DNA of 64,000 nucleotides from Acidovorax delafieldii. GTDB lineage: Bacteria > Pseudomonadota > Gammaproteobacteria > Burkholderiales > Burkholderiaceae_C. Positions within the stretch are counted from its first letter, which is position 1. Every line of letters begins with the position of its first letter. The stretch covers positions 62,001-126,000 of the forward strand of contig DFQQ01000013.1 in NCBI GenBank assembly GCA_002377855.1. The letters are read 5' to 3'. Position numbers and translations under genes: made by a program. Below, in pieces: positions 8,225-16,798 of this stretch. The notes under the pieces are model-generated. The model was not told the DNA's origin, did not search any database, and saw only the letters and a program-made list of their open reading frames with translations.

Positions 8225-9106
8225 GTGACCCTCAACGCCTTCGCCCTCATCATCCTCGCCGGGCTGATCCATGCCTGCTGGAACATTGCTGCCAAAAAGG
8301 CGGGGGGCGACTCGCGGTTCGCGTTTTTTACCTCGGTGCTCATGATGTTCTTCTGGGCGCCGCTGGGCTGGTGGCTGGGGCGCGATGCCGTGCCGCTGTG
8401 GGGCGCGGTGGAATGGGGCTTCGTCGTGGCCAGCGGCGTGCTGCATGTGGTGTATTACGTCATCTTGCTGCGCGGCTACCGCAAGGCAGACCTGACGGTG
8501 GTGTACCCGCTGGCGCGGGGCTCGGGGCCGCTGTTGTCGTCGCTGGTGGCCATCACGCTGCTGGGCGAGCAGATATCGGCCCTGGGAGCGCTGGGCATTG
8601 TGGGCGTGGTGGGCGGGGTGTTTTTGATTGCCGGTGGCCCCGGGCTATTGCGCGCTGCGCACGACCCTGCCGCGCGCCAGCGCGTGCACAAGGGCATCGC
8701 CTATGGCCTGCTCACGGGGGCATTCATTGCCAGCTACACGGTGGTCGATGGCTACGCCGTCAAGGTGCTGCTCATGTCGCCCATCCTCATCGATTACATG
8801 GGCAACTTCGTGCGCGTGGGCCTGCTGGCCCCCGTGGTGCTGCGCGACTTGCCCACGGCCCGCACGCTGTGGCTGGCGCAGTGGCGCTTTGCCCTGCTGG
8901 TGGCCGTGGTGAGCCCGGTGGCGTACGTGCTGGTGCTTTATGCCATGCAGCAGGCACCCCTGTCGCATGTGGCCCCGGCGCGCGAGGTGTCCATGCTGTT
9001 TGCGGCGTTGATCGGCGGGCATTTGCTGGGTGAGGGTGACCGCATGGCCCGGGTGTGCGGGGCGGTGTGCATTGCCGCAGGCGTGACGGCGCTGGCCTTG
9101 GGATGA
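8225..9106 (+). CDS. EamA/DMT-family inner-membrane transporter
   Basis: A 293-residue protein with about ten hydrophobic segments in two EamA-like halves (for example LIILAGLIHACWNIAAKKA at the start of half one and VYPLARGSGPLLSSL at its end, with SHVAPAREVSMLFAAL and an ALIGG segment closing half two). These are the drug/metabolite transporter hallmarks. The substrate cannot be predicted. The start is GTG 8225. It lies 6 bp before the DUF429 gene, so the two are probably co-transcribed with the small secreted protein that follows. Confidence 0.82.
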   Translation: MTLNAFALIILAGLIHACWNIAAKKAGGDSRFAFFTSVLMMFFWAPLGWWLGRDAVPLWGAVEWGFVVASGVLHVVYYVILLRGYRKADLTVVYPLARGSGPLLSSLVAITLLGEQISALGALGIVGVVGGVFLIAGGPGLLRAAHDPAARQRVHKGIAYGLLTGAFIASYTVVDGYAVKVLLMSPILIDYMGNFVRVGLLAPVVLRDLPTARTLWLAQWRFALLVAVVSPVAYVLVLYAMQQAPLSHVAPAREVSMLFAALIGGHLLGEGDRMARVCGAVCIAAGVTALALG

Positions 9107-9112
9107 CGCGAT

Positions 9113-10006
9113 ATGTCCACCTCTGCTCCCTTTGATTTGATCGGCTGCGACTTCTCCAGCAGCCCCAGCCGCCGCAAGCCCATCGTGGTGGCGCTGGGCC
9201 GCCGCGATGGCCCACGCGTGCAATTGCTGGGGCTGGAGCGTATCGAGACCTTGCCCGCTTTCGCCGCCTGGTTGTGCCAGCCACGCCCCTGGGTGGGCGG
9301 GTTTGACTTGCCCTTTGGCCTGCCGCGCGAATTGGTCACCACGCTGGGCTGGCCCACTGATTGGCGCGCCTGCATGCAGCACTACCGCAGCCTCACGCGC
9401 GAGCAGATCCGCGGGGCCTTTGCGGGCTTTTGCGATGCGCGCCCCGTGGGCGGCAAGTTTGCCCACCGCGCCACCGATGGCCCGGCGGGCTCCAGCCCGT
9501 CCATGAAATGGGTGAACCCGCCCGTGGCGTACATGCTGCACGCGGGCCTGCCTTTGTTGCTGGATGCTGGCGTTTTTGTGCCGGGACTGATGCCGCCCGG
9601 CATGGGCGACGCACAGCGCGTGGCGCTGGAGGCCTACCCCGGCCTGCTGGCGCGCGAGGTGCTGCAGCGGCGCAGCTACAAAAGCGATGACCGCGCCAAG
9701 CACACGCCCGAGCGCCTCATCGCCCGCAAGGACTTGGTGAACGCGCTGGAGCTGGGCCAGACCCGGCTCGGCCTGCGCCTCAAGCTCAGCCATGCGCAGC
9801 GCGACGCGCTGGTTCACGACGCCAGCGGCGACACCCTGGACGCCGTGCTGTGCCTGATGCAAGCCGCCTGGGCGCAGTTGCAGCGCGATCAAGGCGATGC
9901 TTTGTACGGCCTGCCACCGGGGCTGGATGCGCTGGAGGGCTGGATCGTGACCGCGCCTTGGCGAGCGGAGCCAGGCGCTGCCACCGGCGCAGAATGGGGC
10001 GCATGA
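9113..10006 (+). CDS. DUF429 domain protein
   Basis: A 297-residue protein beginning DLIGCDFSSSPS, the metal-binding-like start of the DUF429 (RNase H-like fold) family. GGFDLPFGLPRELV, EAYPGLLAR and HDASGDTLDAVLC follow, the spaced acidic motifs of that family. Biochemical activity is not established, and a nuclease-like role is only suggested by fold. It overlaps the next small gene by 4 bp (ATGA). Confidence 0.75.
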   Translation: MSTSAPFDLIGCDFSSSPSRRKPIVVALGRRDGPRVQLLGLERIETLPAFAAWLCQPRPWVGGFDLPFGLPRELVTTLGWPTDWRACMQHYRSLTREQIRGAFAGFCDARPVGGKFAHRATDGPAGSSPSMKWVNPPVAYMLHAGLPLLLDAGVFVPGLMPPGMGDAQRVALEAYPGLLAREVLQRRSYKSDDRAKHTPERLIARKDLVNALELGQTRLGLRLKLSHAQRDALVHDASGDTLDAVLCLMQAAWAQLQRDQGDALYGLPPGLDALEGWIVTAPWRAEPGAATGAEWGA

Positions 10007-10281
10007 ATCTGCTCGTTCACCCTCTCGTTGATCCGGGCCGCCATCGCGGTCCGGCCTGCCGCGTAGCTGGTGTCGTGCTGGCGTTGTGCACCCTTTTGCT
10101 GTGGCAGGCGCTGCCGACACACGCTGCGCCTGCGCCCTGGTACTACTGGCGCAGCAAGGTCGATGGTGCCCGGGTGTGCGCGCAGACATCGCCCGGCTCC
10201 GGCTGGGAGCGCGACAGCCAGGCCTATGAAGGGCCCGGCTGCCAGCCGCGCCCTAAAGTCATCGTGGTGCCGATGCGCTGA
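10003..10281 (+). CDS. Small predicted periplasmic protein
   Basis: 92 residues from ATG 10003, which overlaps the DUF429 stop in ATGA. An N-terminal hydrophobic segment (VAGVVLALCTLLLWQAL) ends in THAAPA, fitting a signal peptide cut near residue 42. The mature part is about 50 residues with WYYWRSKVDGARVC and a second Cys in GPGCQ, which could form one disulfide. I do not recognise a family. Translational coupling suggests it is made together with the DUF429 protein. Confidence 0.6.
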   Translation: MNLLVHPLVDPGRHRGPACRVAGVVLALCTLLLWQALPTHAAPAPWYYWRSKVDGARVCAQTSPGSGWERDSQAYEGPGCQPRPKVIVVPMR

Positions 10282-10290
10282 GCGCTGAGC

Positions 10291-10327
10291 GGTGTGCGGT
10301 GTGCGGTGTGCGGTGTGCGGTGTGCGG
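10291..10327 (+). repeat. Five tandem copies of the heptamer GGTGTGC
   Basis: Five perfect head-to-tail copies (10291-10325) plus GG, lying between the small secreted protein and the LysE-type gene, about 90 bp before the latter's start. Copy number could change by slippage and alter promoter spacing (inference). Confidence 0.85.
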
Positions 10328-10418
10328 AGGGCCTCCCGCGTTTGCCCGTAGCCGCATAGCCGTGTGCAGCCGGCACAATGGGCTTCCGTTTGTATTGACC
10401 GCTCTCGCTGGTTTTCCC

Positions 10419-11066
10419 ATGCCTTCTATTGATACCCTCGTCGCCTTTTTGGGTGTTTCCATCCTGCTGGGCCTCACGCCCGGTCCCGACAACATTTTTG
10501 TGCTGCTGCAGTCGGCCCAGCGCGGCTGGCGAGCCGGCATGGCCGTGGTGGTGGGTCTGTGCTGCGGGCTGGTGGTGCACACGGGCGCGGTAGCGCTGGG
10601 GCTGGCGGCGGTGTTTGCGGCGTCAGCCATGACCTTCACCGTGCTCAAGCTGGTGGGGGCGGCGTACCTGGCCTGGCTGGCATGGCAGGCCTTGCGGGCA
10701 CCTTTGTCGCCCGCAGGCACCGACGCAGGGGCAGAGGCTGCGGTGCCCGCGGCTGCGCCCAGCCTGTGGCGCATGGTGGGGCGCGGCATGGTGATGAACC
10801 TGAGCAACCCCAAGGTGCTGGTGTTCTTCCTGGCCTTTCTGCCCCAGTTTGCCGACCCCGCGCGGGGTGCCATGGGCGGCCAGCTCATGGTGCTGGGGCT
10901 GGTGTTCATCGTGGCGACTTTACTGGTGTTTGGCGCCATCGCCTGCTTTTCCGGGGTGTTTGGGGCTTTGCTGCTGCGCTCGCCGCGTGCGCAGCAATGG
11001 CTCAACCGGGTGGCGGGGGTGGTGTTCCTGGGGCTGGCCGTGCGGCTGGCCACCTCGCAACGCTGA
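10419..11066 (+). CDS. LysE/RhtB-family amino acid exporter
   Basis: 215 residues with about six hydrophobic segments. The start SIDTLVAFLGVSILLGLTPGPDNIFVLLQSAQRGWRAG is the classic LysE family N-terminus with the TPGPD motif. The C-terminal half has GMVMNLSNPKVLVFFLAFLPQF, also a hallmark. It acts in the inner membrane to export an amino acid or derivative; the substrate is not predictable. ATG 10419 is chosen because the family begins there, and the frame upstream is low-complexity repeat. Confidence 0.9.
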   Translation: MPSIDTLVAFLGVSILLGLTPGPDNIFVLLQSAQRGWRAGMAVVVGLCCGLVVHTGAVALGLAAVFAASAMTFTVLKLVGAAYLAWLAWQALRAPLSPAGTDAGAEAAVPAAAPSLWRMVGRGMVMNLSNPKVLVFFLAFLPQFADPARGAMGGQLMVLGLVFIVATLLVFGAIACFSGVFGALLLRSPRAQQWLNRVAGVVFLGLAVRLATSQR

Positions 11067-11075
11067 CGGTTTCTT

Positions 11076-11133
11076 TTGCTATGAAAAACATAGCTTCTGG
11101 CGCTTGTTCCAATTGCGCTAGAACCGGTTTTTT
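11076..11133 (+). repeat. Dispersed intergenic repeat family 1, copy 2
   Basis: Begins TTGCTATG with a matching CATAGC, then GCGCTTGTTCCAATTGCGC and GAACCGG plus a T-run. It lies just after the LysE-type gene, where its hairpins and the final TTTTTT could also act as terminator. Confidence 0.7.
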
Positions 11134-11163
11134 CTCGTAATCCGCGCACAGCACCATTCCACC

Positions 11164-11835
11164 ATGACCGAACTCATCCTCATCCGCCACGGCGAGACCG
11201 ACTGGAACCGCGAACTGCGCTTTCAAGGCCAGGTGGATGTGCCCCTGAACGCCACCGGCCTGGAGCAGGCCCGCCGTGTGGCCCAACGCCTGCTGGCAGA
11301 GCCGTTCGGTGTGCAGCACTTGGTGTGCAGCGACCTGCTGCGCACGCGGCAGACCGCAGAGCCCTCTGCGCAGGCGCTGCTGCCGCAGCTGTCGCTCGAT
11401 GCCGCAGCAGACCCCGGGCTGCGTGAGCAGAACTTCGGCATCGTGGACGGCATGCGCGTGCAGGACGTGAAAACCGACCATGCCCAGGCCTGGGAGCGCT
11501 GGGTGCGCTTTGAAGCCGACTACGCCATGCCCGGCGGCGAGACCACACGCCAGTTCCACACCCGCGTGATGGACGCCATGCACCGCATTGCCCTGCAATA
11601 TGCCGGCAAGACCGTGCTGGTGGTTACCCACGGCGGCGTGCTCGACATGGTGTGGCGCACAGCCCATGGCCTGGGCCTCGATGGGCCCCGCCAAAGCGAT
11701 ATTCCCAACGCGGGCCTGAACCGCGTGCAGGTGCAGGGTGGTGCGGTCAAGGTGCTGCACTGGGCCGATACGCGCCACCTGCAGGATTTGCCCGCGCAGC
11801 CGGTGTACGACCAGACCAAACTGGTGGTGCGTTAG
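11164..11835 (+). CDS. Histidine phosphatase family protein (phosphoglycerate mutase-like)
   Basis: A 223-residue branch-1 histidine phosphatase. The catalytic phospho-His is in LIRHGETDWN (H9) and the second His in VVTHGGVLDMV. Arg in the RHG motif and in SDLLRTRQTAE, and Glu in LREQNFGIVDG, complete the active site. Cofactor-independent GpmB-like and CobC-like phosphatases share this pattern. No cobalamin genes are near, so a broad-specificity sugar-phosphate or nucleotide phosphatase is most likely. The start has an ACC ATG context without a strong ribosome site. Confidence 0.88.
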   Translation: MTELILIRHGETDWNRELRFQGQVDVPLNATGLEQARRVAQRLLAEPFGVQHLVCSDLLRTRQTAEPSAQALLPQLSLDAAADPGLREQNFGIVDGMRVQDVKTDHAQAWERWVRFEADYAMPGGETTRQFHTRVMDAMHRIALQYAGKTVLVVTHGGVLDMVWRTAHGLGLDGPRQSDIPNAGLNRVQVQGGAVKVLHWADTRHLQDLPAQPVYDQTKLVVR

Positions 11836-11962
11836 AGCGGCTCAAAACTGCTCTGGGCGTTGTTGTCCCGTGTTGGCGCATTCCGTGCCCTGCCTGTGAA
11901 GAAGCCCGTGGCAGGGCCGCTTCGCTGAACGGCGCAAGCCGCGCCTGGCGTGCTTGAGTTCC

Positions 11963-12649
11963 TCAGCCCTGCAACCGGGCACTCCAATCCTCCGCCAGTC
12001 CCTGGTCGCGGCGGCGGGTAAACAGCTTGCGCCAGGACGGCGGTAGCGGCAGTGCCAGCACTTCGTCCAGCACGACCGGGGCGCATTCGCGGTCGCGGAT
12101 CAGGGCCAGCAGACGCTGCACCGTCCAGCCGGGGTGGGGGCGCTCGAGCAGTTGCAGCGCATCACCCGCCTGCACCACCCCACCTTGCAGGGTGCGGCAG
12201 TACCAGCCTGCGCGCAGGGTGTTTTGCACGCGTGCCGACATGTCGGGCACGCCAAAGCGCAAGTTCAGCTTCCAGCAGGGCTGGCGGCCCTGGGTGACTT
12301 CCAGCACGGCCGTGCCCGCGCGCCAGCGGTCGCCAAGGCACACGCCCGCCTCGTCCAGCCCTGCCACGGCCAGGTTTTCGCCAAACGCGCCCGGGGCCTG
12401 CAGCACCGGGGCATCGCCCAGTTCTGCGCGCCATGCCGCGTAATGCGCCCAGGCATACAGATGCACGGCTTTGTCGGGCCCGCCGTGCACGCGCAGGTCG
12501 GCCTGTGCATCGCCCTGCAGGCCCAGCGGGCCGATAGCGACCAGGCCGGCCACTGGCTGTTTGGCAATTGCGCTTTGCTGGCCGGCGGCGCCCAGCGGGG
12601 CCACAGCACCCGTGAGCACTTGCAGGATGTGGGGGGAGGGTGGCGTCAT
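11963..12649 (-). CDS. MOSC domain protein (YiiM-like)
   Basis: 228 residues. The MOSC domain (about 1-160) shows LGLQGDAQADLRVHGGPDKAVHLY, GAFGENLAVAGLD and VTQGRQPCWKLNLR with the conserved cysteine that binds the molybdenum cofactor sulfur or cofactor. A C-terminal three-helix segment (TVQRLLALIRD onward) follows as in YiiM. E. coli YiiM helps detoxify N-hydroxylated bases; this role here is by family. ATG 12649 is chosen over an upstream in-frame ATG because family similarity starts there. Confidence 0.85.
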   Translation of the reverse strand: MTPPSPHILQVLTGAVAPLGAAGQQSAIAKQPVAGLVAIGPLGLQGDAQADLRVHGGPDKAVHLYAWAHYAAWRAELGDAPVLQAPGAFGENLAVAGLDEAGVCLGDRWRAGTAVLEVTQGRQPCWKLNLRFGVPDMSARVQNTLRAGWYCRTLQGGVVQAGDALQLLERPHPGWTVQRLLALIRDRECAPVVLDEVLALPLPPSWRKLFTRRRDQGLAEDWSARLQG

Positions 12650-12690
12650 GCAGCTTCCGTCTTCGTCAGGTTTCAGGTGGCAGTATCGGC

Positions 12691-12725
12691 GGTGCGAGGC
12701 GGCCCTTGGGGTTTGGCCTCGCACC
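12691..12725 (-). other. Strong hairpin after the AhpD-like gene
   Basis: GGTGCGAGGC (12691-12700) is a perfect 10-bp complement of GCCTCGCACC (12716-12725) with a 15-nt loop. It lies just past the stop of the AhpD-like gene and before the MOSC start. It has no T-tract, so it may be a Rho-assisted end or an mRNA-stabilising hairpin. Confidence 0.5.
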
Positions 12726-12747
12726 GAAATTGTCCTTGCGCAGGCTC

Positions 12748-13293
12748 TCAGCGGGCTGGGCGCAGCGGCACTGCCGGAAAGTCCAGGGGCACGTCGAACG
12801 CCACGTTCACGTAGTTGGTGAACAGGTTCAGCGCCACATGCGCGAGGATTTCCATGATCGCCTCGTTGCTGAAACCCACGTCGCGCAAGCGCTGCACGTC
12901 TGCGGCGGTGACTTGTGCCCGGTTTTCAACCACCTGCAGGGCAAAGTGCAGGGCGGCCTGGGTAGCGGGGTCGCTGGCCTGGCCGGCCTGGGCAGTGGCC
13001 ATTTCCTCGGCGGTAGCGCCTGCCTTGCGGCCCAGTGCGGTGTGCGCCGCCAGGCAGTATTCGCAGGCGTTGCGGTTGGCCACGGCCACCGCAATCAGCT
13101 CGCCCAGTTTGGCGCCCAGCGTGCCGTTGCCCAAGGCGCCAAACGCGGCCCACATGCTTTGCAGCGCCGCTGGCGAATTGGCCACGGCGCGGAACATGTG
13201 GGGCGTTGCACCAAAGGCGGCGTGGATCTGGTCAAGCAGGGCCTGGCGATCAGGGGTGGTGTTGGCGCGGTCAATGAGGGGAATGCGGTTCAT
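12748..13293 (-). CDS. AhpD-like carboxymuconolactone decarboxylase-family protein
   Basis: 181 residues, all-helical. The redox signature CEYCLAAH (Cys, Cys and His spaced as in AhpD) is at about residues 77-84, after LGELIAVAVANRNA. These proteins act as small peroxidases or disulfide reductases in the cytoplasm. It is divergent from an AraC-type regulator 97 bp away, which suggests that regulator controls it, as is common for AraC-AhpD pairs. Confidence 0.85.
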   Translation of the reverse strand: MNRIPLIDRANTTPDRQALLDQIHAAFGATPHMFRAVANSPAALQSMWAAFGALGNGTLGAKLGELIAVAVANRNACEYCLAAHTALGRKAGATAEEMATAQAGQASDPATQAALHFALQVVENRAQVTAADVQRLRDVGFSNEAIMEILAHVALNLFTNYVNVAFDVPLDFPAVPLRPAR

Positions 13294-13390
13294 CAGAAAA
13301 CTCCTGGTGGGGTGGTGGAAGGCCTCCAGTGTGCAGGCCGCTTATGTATGATGGGTTGCTTTTCATCCAATAAACATTGCCAATCGTCCA

Positions 13391-14326
13391 ATGAGCACCA
13401 TCCCGGTCGAACCCCTGGGGGCGTCAGGCACGCCCGCTGCGGCTGTGGCGCAGGGCAGCGAAGAGCGTGGGCTGGATCGCCTGTCCGCGTTGCTGGAGCG
13501 CTTTCGGGTGCGCGCGCACCTGTTCCACGCGGGGCCGCTGTGCGGGGTCACGCACTTTGCGGCGCAGCCTGGCCGGGCGTTTTTGCATGTGCTGCGGCGG
13601 GGCGACATGCGCGTCACGCACCAGCCGCGCAGCGGTGCGCCCCGCACCCTGGAGCTGACAGAGCCCACCCTGCTGTTCTACCCGCGGCCGCTGGACCACG
13701 ACTTTCACAACGCGCCGGTGGATGGCAGCGACTTTGTCTGCGCTACGCTGGACTTTGACGGTGGTGTGCACCACCCCCTGGTGCAAGCCTTGCCGTCGGT
13801 GCTGGCACTGCCTGTGGCCCAGGTGCAGGGGATCGGACCGACGCTGGATTTGCTGTTTGCCGAAACCGAGCGCGTGCGCTGCGGCCAGCGTCTGTTGGCC
13901 GACCGGCTGTTTGATGTCTTGCTGCTGCAAATGCTGCGTTGGCTGCTGGATCGGCCCGCGCAGGGCGGCATTCAGCCGGGCGTGCTGGCGGGCCTGGCCC
14001 ACCCCAAGCTGTCCCGGGCACTCACCGGGCTGCACGAGCAGCCAGGTGCCGCCTGGTCGCTGGACAGCATGGCCCGCGTGGCGGGCATGTCGCGCAGCGC
14101 CTTTGCGGCCGAGTTCAAGGCGGCAGTGGGCACCCCGCCAGGTGACTATCTGCTGCGCTGGCGTGTGTCCCTGGCACAGGTGCAATTGCGCAGCGGCATT
14201 GCCGTCAAGCGCGTGAGCGACAGCTTGGGCTATGCCAGCCCGGCTGCGTTCAGCCGTGCGTTCACGCAGGTGGTGGGGGTGTCGCCCCGGGCTTGGCTGA
14301 CAGCCGGGGGGGCAGATGCTTTCTGA
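13391..14326 (+). CDS. AraC-family transcriptional regulator with cupin-type N-terminus
   Basis: 311 residues. The N-terminal half fits the AraC cupin_6 ligand domain (HLFHAGPLCGVTHFAAQPGRAFLHVL, then LLFYPRPLDHDF). The C-terminal hundred residues hold two helix-turn-helix motifs: SLDSMARVAGMSRSAFAAEFK and the AraC signature VKRVSDSLGYASPAAFSRAF. It most likely controls the divergent AhpD-like gene and itself. The ligand is unknown. Confidence 0.9.
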   Translation: MSTIPVEPLGASGTPAAAVAQGSEERGLDRLSALLERFRVRAHLFHAGPLCGVTHFAAQPGRAFLHVLRRGDMRVTHQPRSGAPRTLELTEPTLLFYPRPLDHDFHNAPVDGSDFVCATLDFDGGVHHPLVQALPSVLALPVAQVQGIGPTLDLLFAETERVRCGQRLLADRLFDVLLLQMLRWLLDRPAQGGIQPGVLAGLAHPKLSRALTGLHEQPGAAWSLDSMARVAGMSRSAFAAEFKAAVGTPPGDYLLRWRVSLAQVQLRSGIAVKRVSDSLGYASPAAFSRAFTQVVGVSPRAWLTAGGADAF

Positions 14327-14370
14327 GGAGGAACGAGCCACTCCACGGCCGCAATGCGCGTGGGTCATCC

Positions 14371-14429
14371 TTTTTGCTATCGAATAAAGAGCTGCTCGCG
14401 CTTTCTACATAAGCGCTAGAGCCCGAAAA
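14371..14429 (+). repeat. Dispersed intergenic repeat family 1, copy 3
   Basis: TTTTTGCTATCGAATAAAG, then GCGCTTTCTACATAAGCGC and TAGAGCCC. It lies between the convergent AraC and TPR genes, where its hairpin could serve as a terminator for either strand. Confidence 0.7.
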
Positions 14430-14451
14430 CATCATAGGCAGCGCTGTGGGA

Positions 14452-15786
14452 TCAGTCGGGCAAGCCCAGCGCCCGGTTCACCTGCCGCGCCTGCCGTGCC
14501 AAGCGCTTGGACTGGGGCTGAGCGTTGCACTGGGGCTGCAGCAGGTTCTGCGCTGTGGCCCACTGGCCGTTGCGCTGCAGGGCGTCGAGCCAAATTTGCT
14601 GGAACAGGTCGCGCTGGGCATGGCTGCCGCCAATGGCCAGCAGGCGCGGCAGGGCCTGGCCCATTTGCTGCGCGGCGCGGGCCCAGTCGTGATCTGCATG
14701 GGCCAGCAAACCTTCGGCAGCGGGTACGCACACTTCTTGCCACACGGTGCATTCATGGGGCTCGGTGCGGCTCTTTGCATGCCCGCGCAGGTTGTGCAGC
14801 AGGGCGCGGGCGGCGCCGTGGCGACCTGCGCGTGCCAGCCCGTACAGGTACTGCAAGTCCAGAAACGGCAGTACATGGTCGGCCAGTCGCTGGCGTTCGA
14901 GCCAGGTGGCCACGTCGGCCCAGCGCTCTCCCACCCCTACGCCTGCCAGCTCCAGCCGGGCCAGCAGGGAGATGGCGTTGATCTGGTCTTGCGTGTAGTC
15001 CTTGGCGACGCCCCACACCTGCTGGTCGTACAACGCCAGCACGTCGTCGTGGCGGTCCTGCTCCAACAAAAACAGCGCCTGGTGCCACCAGTTGTGCGTG
15101 ACCATGAAGGAGTTCAGCCCCGTCCAGGTGTCGCTCATGCTGGTCATGAAGGCGGTGCCTTCGGCAATGCGGCCCTGGGTCAGCATCACATGGGCCAGGG
15201 CGTGGTGGGCCCAGGGCTCTTTGCGGCACCGGTGGATGGCGTGGCGGGCAGCGGCTTCGGCCTCGCGCAGGCGGTGGCATTGCTCCCATCCAAAGGCCAG
15301 CATGCCGTGCAGGTAGGGCACATCGCCCGCCGCCTGGCGTGCCTGCAAGGCCAGCCGCAGCATGCCAGGGGAGTCGCCCCGGTTGAAGCAGTGGTACTGC
15401 CCGAGCTTGAGCGAGGCCAGGTCGCGCGGGTGCACGCGGGCCTGCTCTTCGTGAAGGGCCGTGGCGCGGGGCAGGTCGCCATCGACCCACGCGGCCACAG
15501 CCGCCACAAAGCGCTGCTCGCGCTCGCTGGCCTGGGGCGCGTGGGCCAGGGCCTGTTCGATGAAGGGGCGGGCATGGCGGGGGGCGTCGGCCGACTCGGC
15601 AAACATGTGCAGCGCCGCGCAATACGCCTGCACGAGCGCGCTGGCATCGCCTTGCGCCTGCAGCACGTTCACCGCCCGGGCTTCGCAGGCGATGAAGCCT
15701 TCCACAAAGTCGTTGATGGCGGTGATGCTGCCCTCGTCCCGCAGCGTGACAGGGTTGCCCAGGCTGTCGGTACGTGGTGCGCTCAT
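14452..15786 (-). CDS. TPR protein of the TTC38-like family
   Basis: 444 residues, predicted all-helical, with TPR-like pairs (for example AALHMFAESADAPRHARPFIEQALAHAPQASERE and HGMLAFGWEQCHRLREAEAAARHAI). The combination WAHHALAHVMLTQGR and SFMVTHNWWHQALFLLE is the pattern of the bacterial relatives of TTC38. There is no signal peptide, so it is probably cytoplasmic. Function is unknown. It is followed on the same strand, in transcription order, by no close partner; upstream on the same strand is the small membrane-anchored protein at 15821-16429 that may precede it in a transcript. Confidence 0.72.
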   Translation of the reverse strand: MSAPRTDSLGNPVTLRDEGSITAINDFVEGFIACEARAVNVLQAQGDASALVQAYCAALHMFAESADAPRHARPFIEQALAHAPQASEREQRFVAAVAAWVDGDLPRATALHEEQARVHPRDLASLKLGQYHCFNRGDSPGMLRLALQARQAAGDVPYLHGMLAFGWEQCHRLREAEAAARHAIHRCRKEPWAHHALAHVMLTQGRIAEGTAFMTSMSDTWTGLNSFMVTHNWWHQALFLLEQDRHDDVLALYDQQVWGVAKDYTQDQINAISLLARLELAGVGVGERWADVATWLERQRLADHVLPFLDLQYLYGLARAGRHGAARALLHNLRGHAKSRTEPHECTVWQEVCVPAAEGLLAHADHDWARAAQQMGQALPRLLAIGGSHAQRDLFQQIWLDALQRNGQWATAQNLLQPQCNAQPQSKRLARQARQVNRALGLPD

Positions 15787-15820
15787 GCTGCAACCGGTGG
15801 GGCTGTGGGAGCCGCTGGGC

Positions 15821-16429
15821 CTACTGGCCCTGGGTCAGCGCCAGATAAGCCCTGCGCGTGGGCTCGGAGACTGAGTTCACCAGTTGCTCGTGTGGTGTCT
15901 GGTGGCGGGCCATCATGCGGGCTGAGGCAATGGTTTTGGATTTGCAGTACCAGTGGCAGGTGTGCTGCATCAGGAACAGTTCGGCCGTCATCATGTAGGC
16001 GCGGTCCTTGGCGTTCAGGTGGCCCGTGTTGTGCAGCACATGGGCAATGCCCTTGGCGTGGATGGCAAGCGCCTTGCGCATGTCAAAAGTGGCGGCAGGC
16101 AGCAGCTTGTCGGCAAACGGCAGGGCAATGGGCAGGCGGCTCACGCGGGCGTCTTCGTCGCTGACCTTGGAGAAATCGGCGGCGAAGCGGCTGAACTGCT
16201 CGCTGAGCTGGTGCTCGGTGGTGCTCAGCAAAGACCACACCTGGTCGCGCCGCTCTGCCGAGCTCTCGCCGAGTGCGCGCAGGTAGCCCTGGGTCAGCGC
16301 CTCCATGAGCTTTTCGATTTGGTAGTGACTCAGGTGCGTGCCCAAAATGGCGATGCGCTTGCGTTGCTCCTTGGCGTTGAGCATGTAGGTGCCAGAGGCG
16401 ATAAGGATCGCCATGAGAAGAAGGTCCAT
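15821..16429 (-). CDS. Membrane-anchored protein of unknown function
   Basis: 202 residues from ATG 16429. The first about 15 residues (MDLLLMAILIASGTYML) form one hydrophobic anchor, followed by a basic KEQRKR and a long helical domain. The C-terminal part contains several His and Cys residues (MQHTCHWYCKSKT) that could bind a metal. The frame is open for another 84 codons upstream, but that part is low-quality and rich in Pro/Ala/Arg. I do not recognise a family. The 34 bp to the TPR gene start suggests co-transcription. Confidence 0.6.
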   Translation of the reverse strand: MDLLLMAILIASGTYMLNAKEQRKRIAILGTHLSHYQIEKLMEALTQGYLRALGESSAERRDQVWSLLSTTEHQLSEQFSRFAADFSKVSDEDARVSRLPIALPFADKLLPAATFDMRKALAIHAKGIAHVLHNTGHLNAKDRAYMMTAELFLMQHTCHWYCKSKTIASARMMARHQTPHEQLVNSVSEPTRRAYLALTQGQ

Positions 16430-16798
16430 GGAGCAGAGGTGAGTGCGTGAAAGGTGAGCAGCGCGCCCGGCGGGTGCCAATGCGCCTGGCCCAAAGATAG
16501 CGGATATTGCCATCGAGTCAACGCTGGGCCACCAAGCGGGGCCCCGTTGCGTGAATGGGGCTCGGGTGGATACCTTTGCCGCGAGCGCCTTGAGGGGGGG
16601 GCGACTTCGGGGCGCTTTGGGGGCGGAGCTGCCGTGGGTGGGCTGCACCATCACGCCCGCTAGGCGGTTTTTGCTGCGCAATGCCTACAAATGCACATCT
16701 GCTTGCACAAGTGTGGGCATACCGGCTGAGCAGCGCGGGGGTCACTGGTATTCTCGCGCGCACCATCCGAGGGGGTGGCTAACTACATCGATCAAACA
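16430..16798. other. Divergent intergenic region, 369 bp
   Basis: Lies between the two divergent starts at 16429 and 16799 and must hold both promoters. It contains G-runs near 16594-16625. I saw no near-consensus promoter, no strong hairpin and no supported small gene. Confidence 0.5.

Noticed and set aside
14446..16164. Open frame of 572 codons on the plus strand
   Set aside because: It is antisense to the TPR gene and its neighbour, with a composition typical of the shadow frame of GC-rich genes. The minus-strand proteins have recognisable features.
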